Shown here piece by piece: positions 26,813 to 37,245 of a stretch of DNA of 64,000 nucleotides. Both the position numbers and the translations under genes were made by a program. How positions within the stretch are numbered: position 1 is the first letter of the stretch; each line of letters starts with the position of its first letter. The stretch is taken from NCBI RefSeq assembly GCF_900109355.1, contig NZ_FOBF01000024.1:90397-154396 (forward strand). The letters run 5' to 3'. Below the pieces are notes generated by a model. The model searched no databases, was not told where the DNA came from, and was given only the letters and a program-made list of their open reading frames with translations. Source of the stretch: Nonomuraea pusilla. GTDB lineage: Bacteria; Actinomycetota; Actinomycetes; Streptosporangiales; Streptosporangiaceae.

Positions 26813-26820
26813 GACGTGAC

Positions 26821-26866
26821 GGGAGCGCCCGGAGGCACGCGCGGACGCCGCCCTCTTGGCGCTCCC
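26821..26866 (+). terminator. Inverted repeat after the EF-G2 gene
   Basis: GGGAGCGCC and GGCGCTCCC form a perfect 9-bp stem around a long GC-rich loop, starting 9 nt after the stop codon. Confidence 0.5.
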
Positions 26867-26950
26867 CTACGGTTGCATCACAGAAACATCACGGACTGAT
26901 TTCGGTTTTTGGGGCCGGGCATGTAAGGGGCGATGCGAGACTGGGGCATT

Positions 26951-28540
26951 ATGCGAACCGGACGCCCCCTCGCAGCCGCCACCGCTCTCGCCCTCGTCAC
27001 CACCGGCGCCGCCTACCTGTTCGGGCCGGGTGCGGGAGAGAGCCCCGCGGCGAGCAGGAAGCAGACGACGACCAGCGCCACCGGCACCAGCGGCAGCACC
27101 GGGGCCGCGGAGGCGGCCGCGCCCTGCACGCCCGACCCCCGCTATCCGAAGCGCCAGCTGCGGGGCGTGTGGATCGCCACCGTGAAGAACATCGACTGGC
27201 CCTCGCGCGCCGGCCTGTCGCCGGAACGGCAGAAGGCCGACTACGTCAAGATCCTCGACAGCGCGGTCAAGCGCCGGCTCAACGCGGTGTTCGTCCAGGT
27301 GCGGCCGGCGTCCGACGCGCTCTACAAGTCGTCGCTGGAGCCGTGGTCGCAGTACCTCACGGGCACCGCGGGCAAGGACCCCGGCTGGGACCCCCTCCCG
27401 TTCCTCGTCGACGAGGCGCACAAGCGGGGCCTGGAGTTCCACGCCTGGTTCAACCCGTACCGAGCCTCCTACGACGGCAAGGCCGCCGACCTGCCCGCGA
27501 ACCACCCGGCCCGCCGCCACCCCGACTGGGTGGTCAGGCACGACGGCCGCCTCTACTACAACCCGGGCCTGCCGCAGGTGCGCGACCACGTCACCAAGGT
27601 GGTCACGGACGTGGTCAGGCGCTACGACGTCGACGGGGTCCACTTCGACGACTACTTCTACCCATACCCGGGCCAGGGCGGGAGGTTCGACGACGCCGCC
27701 GCCTTCGCGAAGTACGGCAAGGGCGAGAAGCTCGCCGACTGGCGGCGCGACAACGTCGACAAGCTCATCGCCGAGGTCGACGAGGCCGTCCACCAGGCCA
27801 AGGGGTACGTCAAGTTCGGTGTCAGCCCGTTCGGCATCTGGCGCAACAAGGCCGAGGACCCATCCGGCTCCGACACGTCCGGCATGTCGGCCTACGACGC
27901 GATCTACGCCGACGCCCGCTCCTGGATCAAGCACGGCACCGTCGACTACGTCATCCCGCAGCTGTACTGGCCGCGCGGCTTCAAGGCGGCCGACTACCGC
28001 ACCCTGGTCGCCTGGTGGGCCGACGCCGTCAAGGGCACCGACGTCCAGCTCTACATCGGCCAGGCGCTGTACCGCGTCGGCGCCCGCGACGACAAGTCCT
28101 GGACCAAGCCCGGCGAGCTGTCCGCGCACCTGACGTACAACCGGAAGTTCGAGCAGGTCAAGGGCGACGTCTACTTCAGCGCCAAGCAGCTGCTGACCAA
28201 CCCGCTGCGGGCCATCGACCGGGTCGTCGCGGAGCACTACACCCGGCCCGCCCTGCTGCCGCTGATCAAGGGGCTCGACGGCGAGGCCCCGGCCAAGCCG
28301 GCCGGCGCCGGCGCGTCGGGGGCCACCGTGTCGTGGACGCCGTCGAAGGGGGCGCGCGCGTACGCGGTGTACCAGGAGCCGAAGTCGGGCCCCGACTGCC
28401 GTCACGACGACGCCCGGAGCCTGCTCGCCGTGGTCACGGCCCCGTCGTTCACGGCGCCCGCCCCGGGCACCTACCTCGTCACGGCGCTCGACCGGCTGCA
28501 GCACGAGAGCAAACCGGTGCGGGTGAAGGTCACCGGCTGA
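26951..28540 (+). CDS. Secreted GHL10 (DUF187)-type glycoside hydrolase
   Basis: A 529-residue exported protein: signal peptide at 1-25 (RTGRPLAAATALALVTTGAA), a Thr/Ser/Gly linker, then a TIM-barrel hydrolase of the GHL10/DUF187 family from about residue 60. Visible signatures are LRGVWIATVKNIDWPSR, RLNAVFVQVRPASDA, FHAWFNPYRAS and VDGVHFDDYFYPYPG. A fibronectin-like beta domain ends the protein (about 450-529). Family members act on envelope glycans; a Bacillus relative is YngK. An alternative ATG lies 18 nt upstream. Cell-wall remodelling is an inference. Confidence 0.87.
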   Translation: MRTGRPLAAATALALVTTGAAYLFGPGAGESPAASRKQTTTSATGTSGSTGAAEAAAPCTPDPRYPKRQLRGVWIATVKNIDWPSRAGLSPERQKADYVKILDSAVKRRLNAVFVQVRPASDALYKSSLEPWSQYLTGTAGKDPGWDPLPFLVDEAHKRGLEFHAWFNPYRASYDGKAADLPANHPARRHPDWVVRHDGRLYYNPGLPQVRDHVTKVVTDVVRRYDVDGVHFDDYFYPYPGQGGRFDDAAAFAKYGKGEKLADWRRDNVDKLIAEVDEAVHQAKGYVKFGVSPFGIWRNKAEDPSGSDTSGMSAYDAIYADARSWIKHGTVDYVIPQLYWPRGFKAADYRTLVAWWADAVKGTDVQLYIGQALYRVGARDDKSWTKPGELSAHLTYNRKFEQVKGDVYFSAKQLLTNPLRAIDRVVAEHYTRPALLPLIKGLDGEAPAKPAGAGASGATVSWTPSKGARAYAVYQEPKSGPDCRHDDARSLLAVVTAPSFTAPAPGTYLVTALDRLQHESKPVRVKVTG

Positions 28541-28554
28541 CCCGCCCGGCCGTT

Positions 28555-28597
28555 CGCGAAGGGCGGCCCGCCGGAGAGGCGCCGGCGGGCCTTCGCG
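28555..28597 (+). terminator. Hairpin terminator after the GHL10 gene
   Basis: A 16-bp stem with a two-base bulge (CGCGAAGG..GGCCCGCCGG pairing with CCGGCGGGCCTTCGCG) starts 14 nt after the stop. Confidence 0.7.
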
Positions 28598-28716
28598 GCG
28601 GCCGTTGACGGCGGGCCTCCCCAGGCCGCGCCCGTGGTTTCCCGACGCCGAGCACAGTGACAGCGGCCCCCAAGCCGCGGCCGGGCGCTTCGCGACGCCG
28701 GGCACGGCCATGGTTC

Positions 28717-30012
28717 TCAGGCCGGCTCCCAGGCGGCGGCGAGGGCCGTCACCGCCCGGTCGAGCAGGTCGGGCGGCAGCGCGAAGCTGAGCCGCAGCCG
28801 GTCGCGGTGGCGGCCGTCCGGCGAGAACAGGGAGCCGGGCGCCACCGCCACCCCGTGCTCCCTGGCCAGTTCCGCGAACCTGTCGGTGTCGACGCCCGGC
28901 AGGCGCACCCACAGCGACAGGCCGCCCGCGGGAAGGGTCCAGCTCCAGGCGGGCAGCCGCGCGGCGAGCGCGGCGGCGAATCGGTCGCGGCGGCGGCGAA
29001 TCTCCGCCAGCCAGGGGCCGGGCGGGTTGAGTTCCAGCAGGTCGGCGGCGAGCCGCTGCGAGACGGCGCTCGTCGCCAGGTCGGCGTCCAGCTTGGCCTC
29101 CACCAGCCGGGCCAGCAGCGGCTCGGGAGCCTCCAGCCAGCCCACGCGCAGCCCGCCCCACAGCACCTTCGACAGCGACCCCACGGTGATCGTGCCCTCG
29201 GGGTGCAGCGCGGCGAGCGGCTCGGGCGGCGCGCCCTCGTGGACGACGGCCGCGAGCGTCCTGTCCTCCACCAGGACGACGTCGTGCTCCCGCGCGAGCT
29301 CCGGCAGGTGCCGCAGGTCGGGCACGGCCCCCGTGGGGTTCTCCACGCCCATGGCGAACACCGCGGCCGGGCGGTACCTGTCGATCGCGCCGGCGACCGC
29401 GCCGGGCGAGGTCAGGTCCACCGCCGCCGCGTGCGCGCCGGCCCGCCGCAGCACGCTGAGCGCTCCCCCGTACGTCGGGTCGCCCACGAGCACCCGGTCG
29501 CCGGGCCGCACCAGCACGCGGACCGCCAGGTCGATGCCCTGCTGGGCGCCGCCCGTCACCAGGACGTCGCCGCCGAGCATCGCGCGCAGGCGCGGGTCGC
29601 CGAGGGCGTCGTAGCCGTGGCCGCTGGGGGCGCGCAGCAGGTCGGCGGGGTCGAGCGCGGGCATCCTCAGGTGGGAGGGGTCGGGCACGACCGACGTGGA
29701 CAGGTCCGCCGGCGCCGCGCCCGCCTGGAGCAGCCCGCTGAAGGTGGGGGCGCCCAGCAGGTACGTGCCGCTGCCGTGCCGCCGCTCGCACAGGCCCTCC
29801 TCGCACAGGACGTTGAACGCCGCCGCGACCGTGCCCCTGCTCAGCCCGACCGCCTGGGCCAGCTCGCGTTCCGACGGCAGCCGCGAGCCGGGGGCGAGCA
29901 GCCCGGTCGTGGCCAGGTCGGCGAGCGCCCCGGCCAGGCGGCGGCTGGGCGTGCCCCGGTGCAGGCGCAGGCGGTCGCGGACCAGCGTGACGAGGTTCTC
30001 TTCCCTTCCCAT
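28717..30012 (-). CDS. MocR/PdxR-type GntR regulator with aminotransferase fold
   Basis: A 431-residue fusion of an N-terminal GntR winged helix (about 8-75, SRLPSERELAQAVGLSRGTV) to a fold-type I aminotransferase domain. The PLP lysine is in ITVGSLSKVLWGG and the phosphate-binding pattern in FAMGVENPTGAVPD, so PLP binding is likely. MocR proteins usually sense PLP or amino-acid adducts. It is divergent from ilvE with 86 nt between, so ilvE is the likely target. ATG 30012 lacks a ribosome site but GATAAT ends 7 nt upstream, so the mRNA may be leaderless. Confidence 0.88.
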   Translation of the reverse strand: MGREENLVTLVRDRLRLHRGTPSRRLAGALADLATTGLLAPGSRLPSERELAQAVGLSRGTVAAAFNVLCEEGLCERRHGSGTYLLGAPTFSGLLQAGAAPADLSTSVVPDPSHLRMPALDPADLLRAPSGHGYDALGDPRLRAMLGGDVLVTGGAQQGIDLAVRVLVRPGDRVLVGDPTYGGALSVLRRAGAHAAAVDLTSPGAVAGAIDRYRPAAVFAMGVENPTGAVPDLRHLPELAREHDVVLVEDRTLAAVVHEGAPPEPLAALHPEGTITVGSLSKVLWGGLRVGWLEAPEPLLARLVEAKLDADLATSAVSQRLAADLLELNPPGPWLAEIRRRRDRFAAALAARLPAWSWTLPAGGLSLWVRLPGVDTDRFAELAREHGVAVAPGSLFSPDGRHRDRLRLSFALPPDLLDRAVTALAAAWEPA

Positions 30013-30034
30013 GCCACCATTATCCCGATACTGT

Positions 30035-30055
30035 GCCAATTGGCGATCGATTGGC
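30035..30055. promoter_or_regulatory. Candidate MocR operator between mocR-like gene and ilvE
   Basis: Direct repeats ATTGGC at 30039-30044 and 30050-30055 are exactly 11 bp apart, and the first is part of the palindrome GCCAATTGGC. MocR/PdxR regulators are known to use direct repeats between divergent genes. Confidence 0.45.
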
Positions 30056-30098
30056 TCGGAAATATCAGCGTTCTGTGGCCACTTCTGGAGGAGACGCG

Positions 30099-30998
30099 GT
30101 GAAGGAATCGGACAGCATCTGGATGGACGGCGCGCTCGTGCCGTGGGCGGACGCCACGGTGCACGTGCTGTCGCACGGGCTGCACTACGGCACGGCCGTC
30201 CTGGAGGGCACCAGGGCCTTCGAGACGGCCACGGGCCCCGCCGTGTTCCGGCTCGACGAGCACCTGCGGCGGCTGTTCAGGAGCGCCGCGATGATCGGGC
30301 TGAGCATCCCGTACACGATGGACGAGCTCCGGGCCGCCACCCTTGAGACGGTGCGGGCCAACGGCCACCCGTCCTGCTACATCCGCCATCTCGTCCACCG
30401 CGGCTACGGCGAGATGGGCATCGCCGCGCGCGGCTGCCCCGTCACCGTCTCGATCGCCACCTGGGAGTGGGGCGCCCTGCTCGGCGCCGGGGTGCGGCTG
30501 ATGACCAGTTCGTGGCGGCGCAACGACCACACGGTGGTGCCCACCGCGGCCAAGGCCACCGGCCCGTACCTGAACTCCGTCCTCGCCAAGTCCGAGGCGC
30601 TCGACGCCGGCTACGACGAGGCGCTGCTGCTCAACGCGTCCGGGTACGTCAGCGAGGCCACCGGGGCCAACGTCTTCGTCGTGCGCGACGGGCGGCTGTT
30701 CACCCCGCCGTCCAGCGCGGGGGCGCTGGAGGGCATCACGCAGGACACCGTGGAGCGGCTGGCCGCCGACCTCGGCGTGCCCGTGGCCAGGCAGGACCTC
30801 CTCCGCTCCGACCTGTACGCCGCCGACGAGGCGTTCCTGTGCGGCACGGCGGCCGGGATCGTCCCCGTCTTCTCGCTGGACAACCGGGAGCTGGGCGGGG
30901 CCGGGCCGATCACCGGCAAGCTGGCGGACGCGTACGACGCCGCCGTCCACGGCCGCGACGACCGCTACCGCACCTGGCTCACCCCGGTCACCACCTGA
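30099..30998 (+). CDS. ilvE: Branched-chain amino acid aminotransferase
   Basis: A 299-residue fold-type IV PLP aminotransferase that interconverts branched-chain amino acids and 2-oxo acids. It begins VKESDSIWMDGALVPW and contains HVLSHGLHYGTAVLEGTRAF, YLNSVLAKSEALDAGYDEAL with the PLP lysine, and ASGYVSEATGANVFVV. GGAGGAG precedes GTG 30099. It is a stand-alone gene, not beside other branched-chain biosynthetic genes, and divergent from a MocR regulator. A related D-amino-acid or aminodeoxychorismate activity cannot be fully excluded. Confidence 0.9.
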   Translation: MKESDSIWMDGALVPWADATVHVLSHGLHYGTAVLEGTRAFETATGPAVFRLDEHLRRLFRSAAMIGLSIPYTMDELRAATLETVRANGHPSCYIRHLVHRGYGEMGIAARGCPVTVSIATWEWGALLGAGVRLMTSSWRRNDHTVVPTAAKATGPYLNSVLAKSEALDAGYDEALLLNASGYVSEATGANVFVVRDGRLFTPPSSAGALEGITQDTVERLAADLGVPVARQDLLRSDLYAADEAFLCGTAAGIVPVFSLDNRELGGAGPITGKLADAYDAAVHGRDDRYRTWLTPVTT

Positions 30999-31417
30999 CC
31001 CTCAGCCACCACCACCCGCTGAAACCCCAGCCCACCCACCTGCCCAGGAACCGGCCCACCCGCCTGCCCAGGAATCGGCCCACGCCCGGCCTCACCTGGC
31101 AGGCCGGGTACGCGCCCGGCTCACCGCCGCCGTCGCCTCACCGCGTTCGCGCCCGGCTCACCGTGTCCGCGTCCTGCTCAGCTCGCTCGCTCCCGGCGCA
31201 CCTCGTCCGCGCCGGGCTCACGCCCGCCGCCGGCTGACCGGATCCCGCGTCCCTGCGCTGGGCGTTCGGCCATCTCGTCCGTTGTGAGCTGGGCAATCAC
31301 GCGGAGCGCGCATGTGGACGCCCGCCACCGTGAGACAGTAGTCGGGTCCGGCGGGCGGGAGGCGCGCAGCGGTCCCGTCGTGCCCGGGTGCGGCCGTTCG
31401 ATCACGGGAGGTCATGG
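30999..31417. repeat. 419-nt gap containing a 24-bp tandem duplication
   Basis: No gene is supported here. Two near-identical 24-bp units (CCTGCCCAGGAACCGGCCCA, then CCCG or variants) lie at 31039-31062 and 31063-31086, followed by further CCCGGCTCACC-like fragments to about 31220. A ribosome site at 31406-31411 belongs to the next gene. Confidence 0.5.
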
Positions 31418-33667
31418 GTGAGGCGCGCGCTTGTCGTGCTGGCCGCGCTGGTCGGCCAGGTGCTGGTCGGACCGTCGTTGGTCGGCCCGTCATCGGTCGG
31501 CCCGGCGCTGACCGGCCGGACGCCGGCCGCACACGCGGCACCGTCGCAGACGGCGTCATCCCACACCGGGGCGGCCATGGCGTCCCAGGCCGTCGCGAGC
31601 GTCGCGTCCCGGGCCGGAGCGGGCGTGACCTCTCGTACCGGAGACAGCGCGGCGGCGCGGGCGGGCGTCGGCGCGGCGGGGCGGGTGGCGCTCATCGGCG
31701 TCCCCGGCCTGCACTGGAACGACCTCACCAAGACCGACACCCCCAACCTGTGGGAGCTCACGAGGACGAGCGCCATCGGCTCCCTGTCGGTGCGCACCGT
31801 CGGCAGCGTCACCTGCCCCTACGACGGCTGGCTGACCGTCTCGGCCGGCACGAGGTCGGCCGTCGGCTACGGCTGCGGCGCTCCCCCGGTGCCCGAGCAG
31901 CAGGGCGAGGGCGCGCTGATCCGCGACTACCGCTACCTCATCGACGTGGCGGGCCAGCGCAACGCGGGCATCCTCGGAGAGACGCTCAAGGCCGCCGGGC
32001 AGTGCTCGATCGCCATCGGGCCCGGCGCGGCGCTCGCCCTGTCGGACCGGCAGGGCATGGTGGGGCGCTACCACACGTCACCGCTGCAGGTCCGCACCGC
32101 CGACCTCGAGCAGTGCCGCCTGGTCGCCCTGGACGTCGACGACCTCATCCGCCCGTACCTGACGGGCGACCGCCTGCCGAAGGTGCCCGAGCAGCTCGGC
32201 GCCAGGGAGCGCCGCGACGCCCTGCGCCTGGCCGACGCCAAGGCGGGCGCGCTGCTGTCGGTCCTGCCCGCCGACACGACCGTGCTGCTGGCGGGGCTGT
32301 CGGACCACGGCTCCGTCCCCCACCTGCGGGTGGCCGCGATGCGGGCGCCCGGGGCGGAGGGTCACCTGCTCGGCGCCGCCTCCACCCACCGCGAGGACAT
32401 CTCCATCCTGCCCGACTTCACCGCGACCGTCCTGTCCGCGCTCGGCGTGGCCGTTCCCGAGACGGTCGTGGGCGTGCCGCTGAAGGTGGGCGGCGCGGGG
32501 GCGACGGTGGAGCGCCTGCGGCGGGCCGACGCCACCGCGCAGACCATCCGGTCGGTCAAGGGCGTCTACTTCACCGTCGTCGCGGTGCTGCAGGTGCTGT
32601 TCTACGTCGTGGCGTTCCTGCTGCTGCGCAGGCGCAAGGGCCTCGCGCCCATACGGTTCGCCGCCGTGGCGCTCGCCGCGCTGCCCGTCTCCAGCTACCT
32701 GGTGAACCTGCTGCCCTGGTCGGGCCTGCCGCAGCTCGTCGCCGGGGTGCTCGGCTGGACGGCCCTGATCACGGCCGTCGCGTTCGCCGGGCCGTGGCGG
32801 CGCGCCCCGCTCGGGCCGCTCGCCGTGGTCGCGGGCGTCACCGCGCTCACCCTCGCAGGCGACCTGCTGACCGGCACCACGCTGCAGCTCAACAGCGTCA
32901 TGGGCTACGGCGCGGACGTGGGCGCCCGCTACTACGGGCTGGGCAACATCCCGTTCGCGCTGCTGGCCACCGGCACGCTGCTGGCCACCACCGTGATCGC
33001 CCACCGCTACCCGGGCAAGGCGGGCGTGGCGGCGGTCGCGGTGCTCGGCGCGTTCGCCATGGTGCTCGGCGGCTCGGGCATGGGCAGCGACTTCGGCGGC
33101 GTCATCGCGTTCGTGCCCGGCATCGCCGTGACGGCGCTGCTCGTGGCGGGCAGGCGGGTGTCGATCGTGAAGCTGGGCGCGTTCTGCGTGGCCGGGGCGG
33201 TGATCGTCATGACGTTCGCCGTCGTGAACTACCTGCAGCCCGCCGACCAGCAGACCCACCTCGGCCGGTTCGTCGGCCAGGTGATCAGCGGGGAGGCGTT
33301 CGACGTCATCTTCCGCAAGCTGCAGGCCATGCTCGCCACCCTGCTCAGCCCGAACCTCATGCCCATCGTGATCACCGCCGTGGCGTTCCTCGTGTACGCC
33401 ATCCTGCGGCCCGAGCAGGCGTCGGCCGGGGTGGTGCCGGCGGCGTTCGAGCACTCGCCGGCGCTGCGCGCGGGGCTCATCGGCACGCTGGTGAGCGGCG
33501 TGATCGGCATGCTGGTGAACGACTCGGGCGCGGCGGTGCTGTCGATGGCCCTGGCCCTGGCCGTACCGCTGCTGCTTGCCACGGGCATCGGCGCGCTCCG
33601 CGAGGGCGCGGCCCGGCCCGTGCCCGCCACCCCTGCCCCGGCACCAGCCCAGGCCCCCAAGCCCTGA
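31418..33667 (+). CDS. Polytopic membrane protein with extracellular alkaline-phosphatase-like domain
   Basis: A 749-residue protein. A signal-like helix (RRALVVLAALVGQVLVG) is followed by low-complexity repeats (VGPSLVGPSSVGPALTG and SQAVASVASRAGAGV, about 18-90). Residues about 95-385 read VALIGVPGLHWNDL, TDTPNLWEL and CPYDGWLTVSAG, which resembles the core of the alkaline phosphatase/sulfatase superfamily. From about 390 there are ten or so membrane helices ending in a Pro/Ala tail. GGGAGG precedes GTG 31418. Homologues are annotated as hypothetical; enzymatic activity is not shown. Confidence 0.7.
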   Translation: MRRALVVLAALVGQVLVGPSLVGPSSVGPALTGRTPAAHAAPSQTASSHTGAAMASQAVASVASRAGAGVTSRTGDSAAARAGVGAAGRVALIGVPGLHWNDLTKTDTPNLWELTRTSAIGSLSVRTVGSVTCPYDGWLTVSAGTRSAVGYGCGAPPVPEQQGEGALIRDYRYLIDVAGQRNAGILGETLKAAGQCSIAIGPGAALALSDRQGMVGRYHTSPLQVRTADLEQCRLVALDVDDLIRPYLTGDRLPKVPEQLGARERRDALRLADAKAGALLSVLPADTTVLLAGLSDHGSVPHLRVAAMRAPGAEGHLLGAASTHREDISILPDFTATVLSALGVAVPETVVGVPLKVGGAGATVERLRRADATAQTIRSVKGVYFTVVAVLQVLFYVVAFLLLRRRKGLAPIRFAAVALAALPVSSYLVNLLPWSGLPQLVAGVLGWTALITAVAFAGPWRRAPLGPLAVVAGVTALTLAGDLLTGTTLQLNSVMGYGADVGARYYGLGNIPFALLATGTLLATTVIAHRYPGKAGVAAVAVLGAFAMVLGGSGMGSDFGGVIAFVPGIAVTALLVAGRRVSIVKLGAFCVAGAVIVMTFAVVNYLQPADQQTHLGRFVGQVISGEAFDVIFRKLQAMLATLLSPNLMPIVITAVAFLVYAILRPEQASAGVVPAAFEHSPALRAGLIGTLVSGVIGMLVNDSGAAVLSMALALAVPLLLATGIGALREGAARPVPATPAPAPAQAPKP

Positions 33668-33715
33668 CCCCGGCGCACGCGCGGGCCTGAGCAGGGCAGT
33701 GCGGGGCGGGGGTGG

Positions 33716-34246
33716 TCAGTTCCAGGCGTCGGCGAGGAGTTGGCGGGTGTCGCGCAGGAGTTGCGGCAGCACCTTGGTCTGCGCGACCACCGGCATGAAG
33801 TTGGTGTCGCCGCCCCACCTGGGCACGACGTGCTGGTGCAGGTGGGCGGCGATGCCGGCGCCCGCGACATGGCCCAGGTTCATGCCGACGTTGAACCCCT
33901 GCGCGCCGCTGGCCTTGCGCAGCGCCCGCAGCGCCCGCTGGGTGAACGCCCCCAGCTCCGCCACCTCGGCGGCGTCCAGCTCGTCGTAGTCGGAGACGTG
34001 CCGGTACGGCACGACCATCAGGTGCCCCGAGTTGTACGGGTAGAGGTTGAGCACGGCGTACACGACCTCGCCCCTGGCGACGATCAGGCCGTCCTCGTCG
34101 CTCATCTTGGGGATCGCGTCGAACGGGCAGCCGTCGCCGGGGCCGGAGCCGGTCGGCTTGTTCTCGCCCTTGATGTAGGCCATGCGATGCGGGGTCCACA
34201 GCCGTTCGAAGTTGTCGGGGGACCCAGCCCCTGGCTGATCGTGCAT
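33716..34246 (-). CDS. HIT family hydrolase
   Basis: A 176-residue histidine-triad protein; the triad is AAHLHQHVVPRW near the C-terminus and FNVGMNLG lies before it. It starts MHDQPGAGSPDNFERLW and contains the actinobacterial RLWTPHRMAYIKGENKP block. Related HIT proteins (the one between thrS and pgsA in mycobacteria) cleave AP4A or diadenosine-type nucleotides. Start ATG 34246 has no Shine-Dalgarno but TATGCT lies 7 nt upstream, suggesting a leaderless mRNA. Divergent from the PIG-L gene. Confidence 0.92.
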   Translation of the reverse strand: MHDQPGAGSPDNFERLWTPHRMAYIKGENKPTGSGPGDGCPFDAIPKMSDEDGLIVARGEVVYAVLNLYPYNSGHLMVVPYRHVSDYDELDAAEVAELGAFTQRALRALRKASGAQGFNVGMNLGHVAGAGIAAHLHQHVVPRWGGDTNFMPVVAQTKVLPQLLRDTRQLLADAWN

Positions 34247-34253
34247 AACTAGC

Positions 34254-34302
34254 AGCATATGGCCACGAACGACGCCCATGGTCGTCCGGCGCCCACTAGG
34301 GT
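34254..34302. promoter_or_regulatory. Divergent leaderless promoters for HIT and PIG-L genes
   Basis: On the minus strand TATGCT (34254-34259) is 7 nt from ATG 34246; on the plus strand TAGGGT (34297-34302) is 7 nt from ATG 34310. Both starts lack a Shine-Dalgarno sequence. Confidence 0.55.
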
Positions 34303-34309
34303 GTGGGCC

Positions 34310-35032
34310 ATGCCGCAACAGCTCGACCCCCTGCCGGACGACTGGGAGCGCGCCCTGGCCGTCGTGGCCCACCCCGACGACCTCGAGTACGGCTGCGCGG
34401 CGGCCGTGGCCGCCTGGACCGACGCCGGGCGCGAGGTGACGTACCTGATGGTCACGCGGGGCGAGGCAGGCATCGACACGCTCGACCCGGCGCGGGCGGC
34501 GCGGGTGCGCGAGCGCGAGCAGCGCGACAGCGCGGCCGTCGTCGGGGTGACGGCGGTGGAGTTCCTCGACCATCCCGACGGCGTGGTGGAGTACGGCACG
34601 GCGCTGCGCCGGGACATCGCGGCGGCGATCCGCAGGCACCGTCCCGAGCTGCTGATCACGCTGAATCCCGAGGACACCTGGGGCGGCACGTACTGGAACA
34701 CGCCCGACCACCGGGCGGTCGGGCGGGCGGTGCTCGACGCGGCGGGCGACGCGGGGAACCGCTGGATCTTCCCCGACACGGAGGCGAAGCCGTGGAACGG
34801 GGTCCGCTGGGTGGCCGTGGCCGGCTCGGACGCGCCGACGCACGCCGTGGACGTCACGGGCACCCTGGAGCGGGGCGTGCAGTCGCTGACGCGGCACCGC
34901 GCCTACATCGAGGCGTTGACGGGCGAGGACCCGGAGACGTACGCGAGGAACCTGCTGGAAGGCTTCGCCCGTGAGACGGCCGAACGCTTCGCCGACCGCC
35001 TCGCCGTGCCCTTCCGCCTCTACCCCCGCTGA
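34310..35032 (+). CDS. PIG-L/LmbE family deacetylase
   Basis: A 240-residue zinc deacetylase. The motif AVVAHPDDLEYGCAAAVA supplies two metal ligands and the catalytic Asp, and NTPDHRAVGRAVL gives the third ligand. The family removes N-acetyl groups from GlcNAc-type sugars, including in mycothiol synthesis and recycling; mycothiol enzymes MshB/Mca are relatives but the sequence does not settle identity. ATG 34310 is chosen because TAGGGT lies 7 nt upstream; an earlier ATG at 34259 overlaps that promoter. It is divergent from the HIT gene. Confidence 0.88.
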   Translation: MPQQLDPLPDDWERALAVVAHPDDLEYGCAAAVAAWTDAGREVTYLMVTRGEAGIDTLDPARAARVREREQRDSAAVVGVTAVEFLDHPDGVVEYGTALRRDIAAAIRRHRPELLITLNPEDTWGGTYWNTPDHRAVGRAVLDAAGDAGNRWIFPDTEAKPWNGVRWVAVAGSDAPTHAVDVTGTLERGVQSLTRHRAYIEALTGEDPETYARNLLEGFARETAERFADRLAVPFRLYPR

Positions 35033-35153
35033 ACTCCGAGCCGCCCCTCCGGCGCCACCCAGGCTGACCCGCAGGCCGTCCCTCAAGCGCCACCCACGCT
35101 GACCCACCGGCCGTCCCTGAAGGGCGACTGCCCATGGGCCGTCCCTGACGGGC

Positions 35154-35175
35154 GACGTCGGCGGTGGCCGACGTC
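35154..35175. repeat. Small perfect inverted repeat between PIG-L and thrS
   Basis: GACGTCGG and CCGACGTC flank a 6-nt loop. Upstream, three imperfect copies of GGCCGTCCCT-(C/G)A-(A/C)-G between 35076 and 35157 fill the 209-nt gap. Possibly the terminator of the PIG-L gene. Confidence 0.4.
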
Positions 35176-35198
35176 GAGCGCAGGTCGCGCGGCGCGGA

Positions 35199-35224
35199 CC
35201 GGGGCGGTGGTGTGACCGCCCCGG
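35199..35224 (-). terminator. Perfect 10-bp hairpin terminator after thrS
   Basis: CCGGGGCGGT and ACCGCCCCGG flank the loop GGTGTG, starting 18 nt beyond the thrS stop. Confidence 0.75.
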
Positions 35225-35241
35225 GCTGTGCGGGGGCGGGG

Positions 35242-37203
<1,962 letters not shown>

Positions 37204-37245
37204 GGTGACTCCTCGGATAGCGGTTTTCTCGTGTGGACACCGATG

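Noticed and set aside
26867..29806. 979-codon minus-strand frame over the GHL10 gene and part of the MocR region
   Set aside because: Opposite-strand shadow of a clear gene with a signal peptide and GHL10 motifs.
37204..37245. T-box riboswitch before thrS
   Set aside because: Only 42 nt separate thrS from the upstream gene, too short for a T-box leader.
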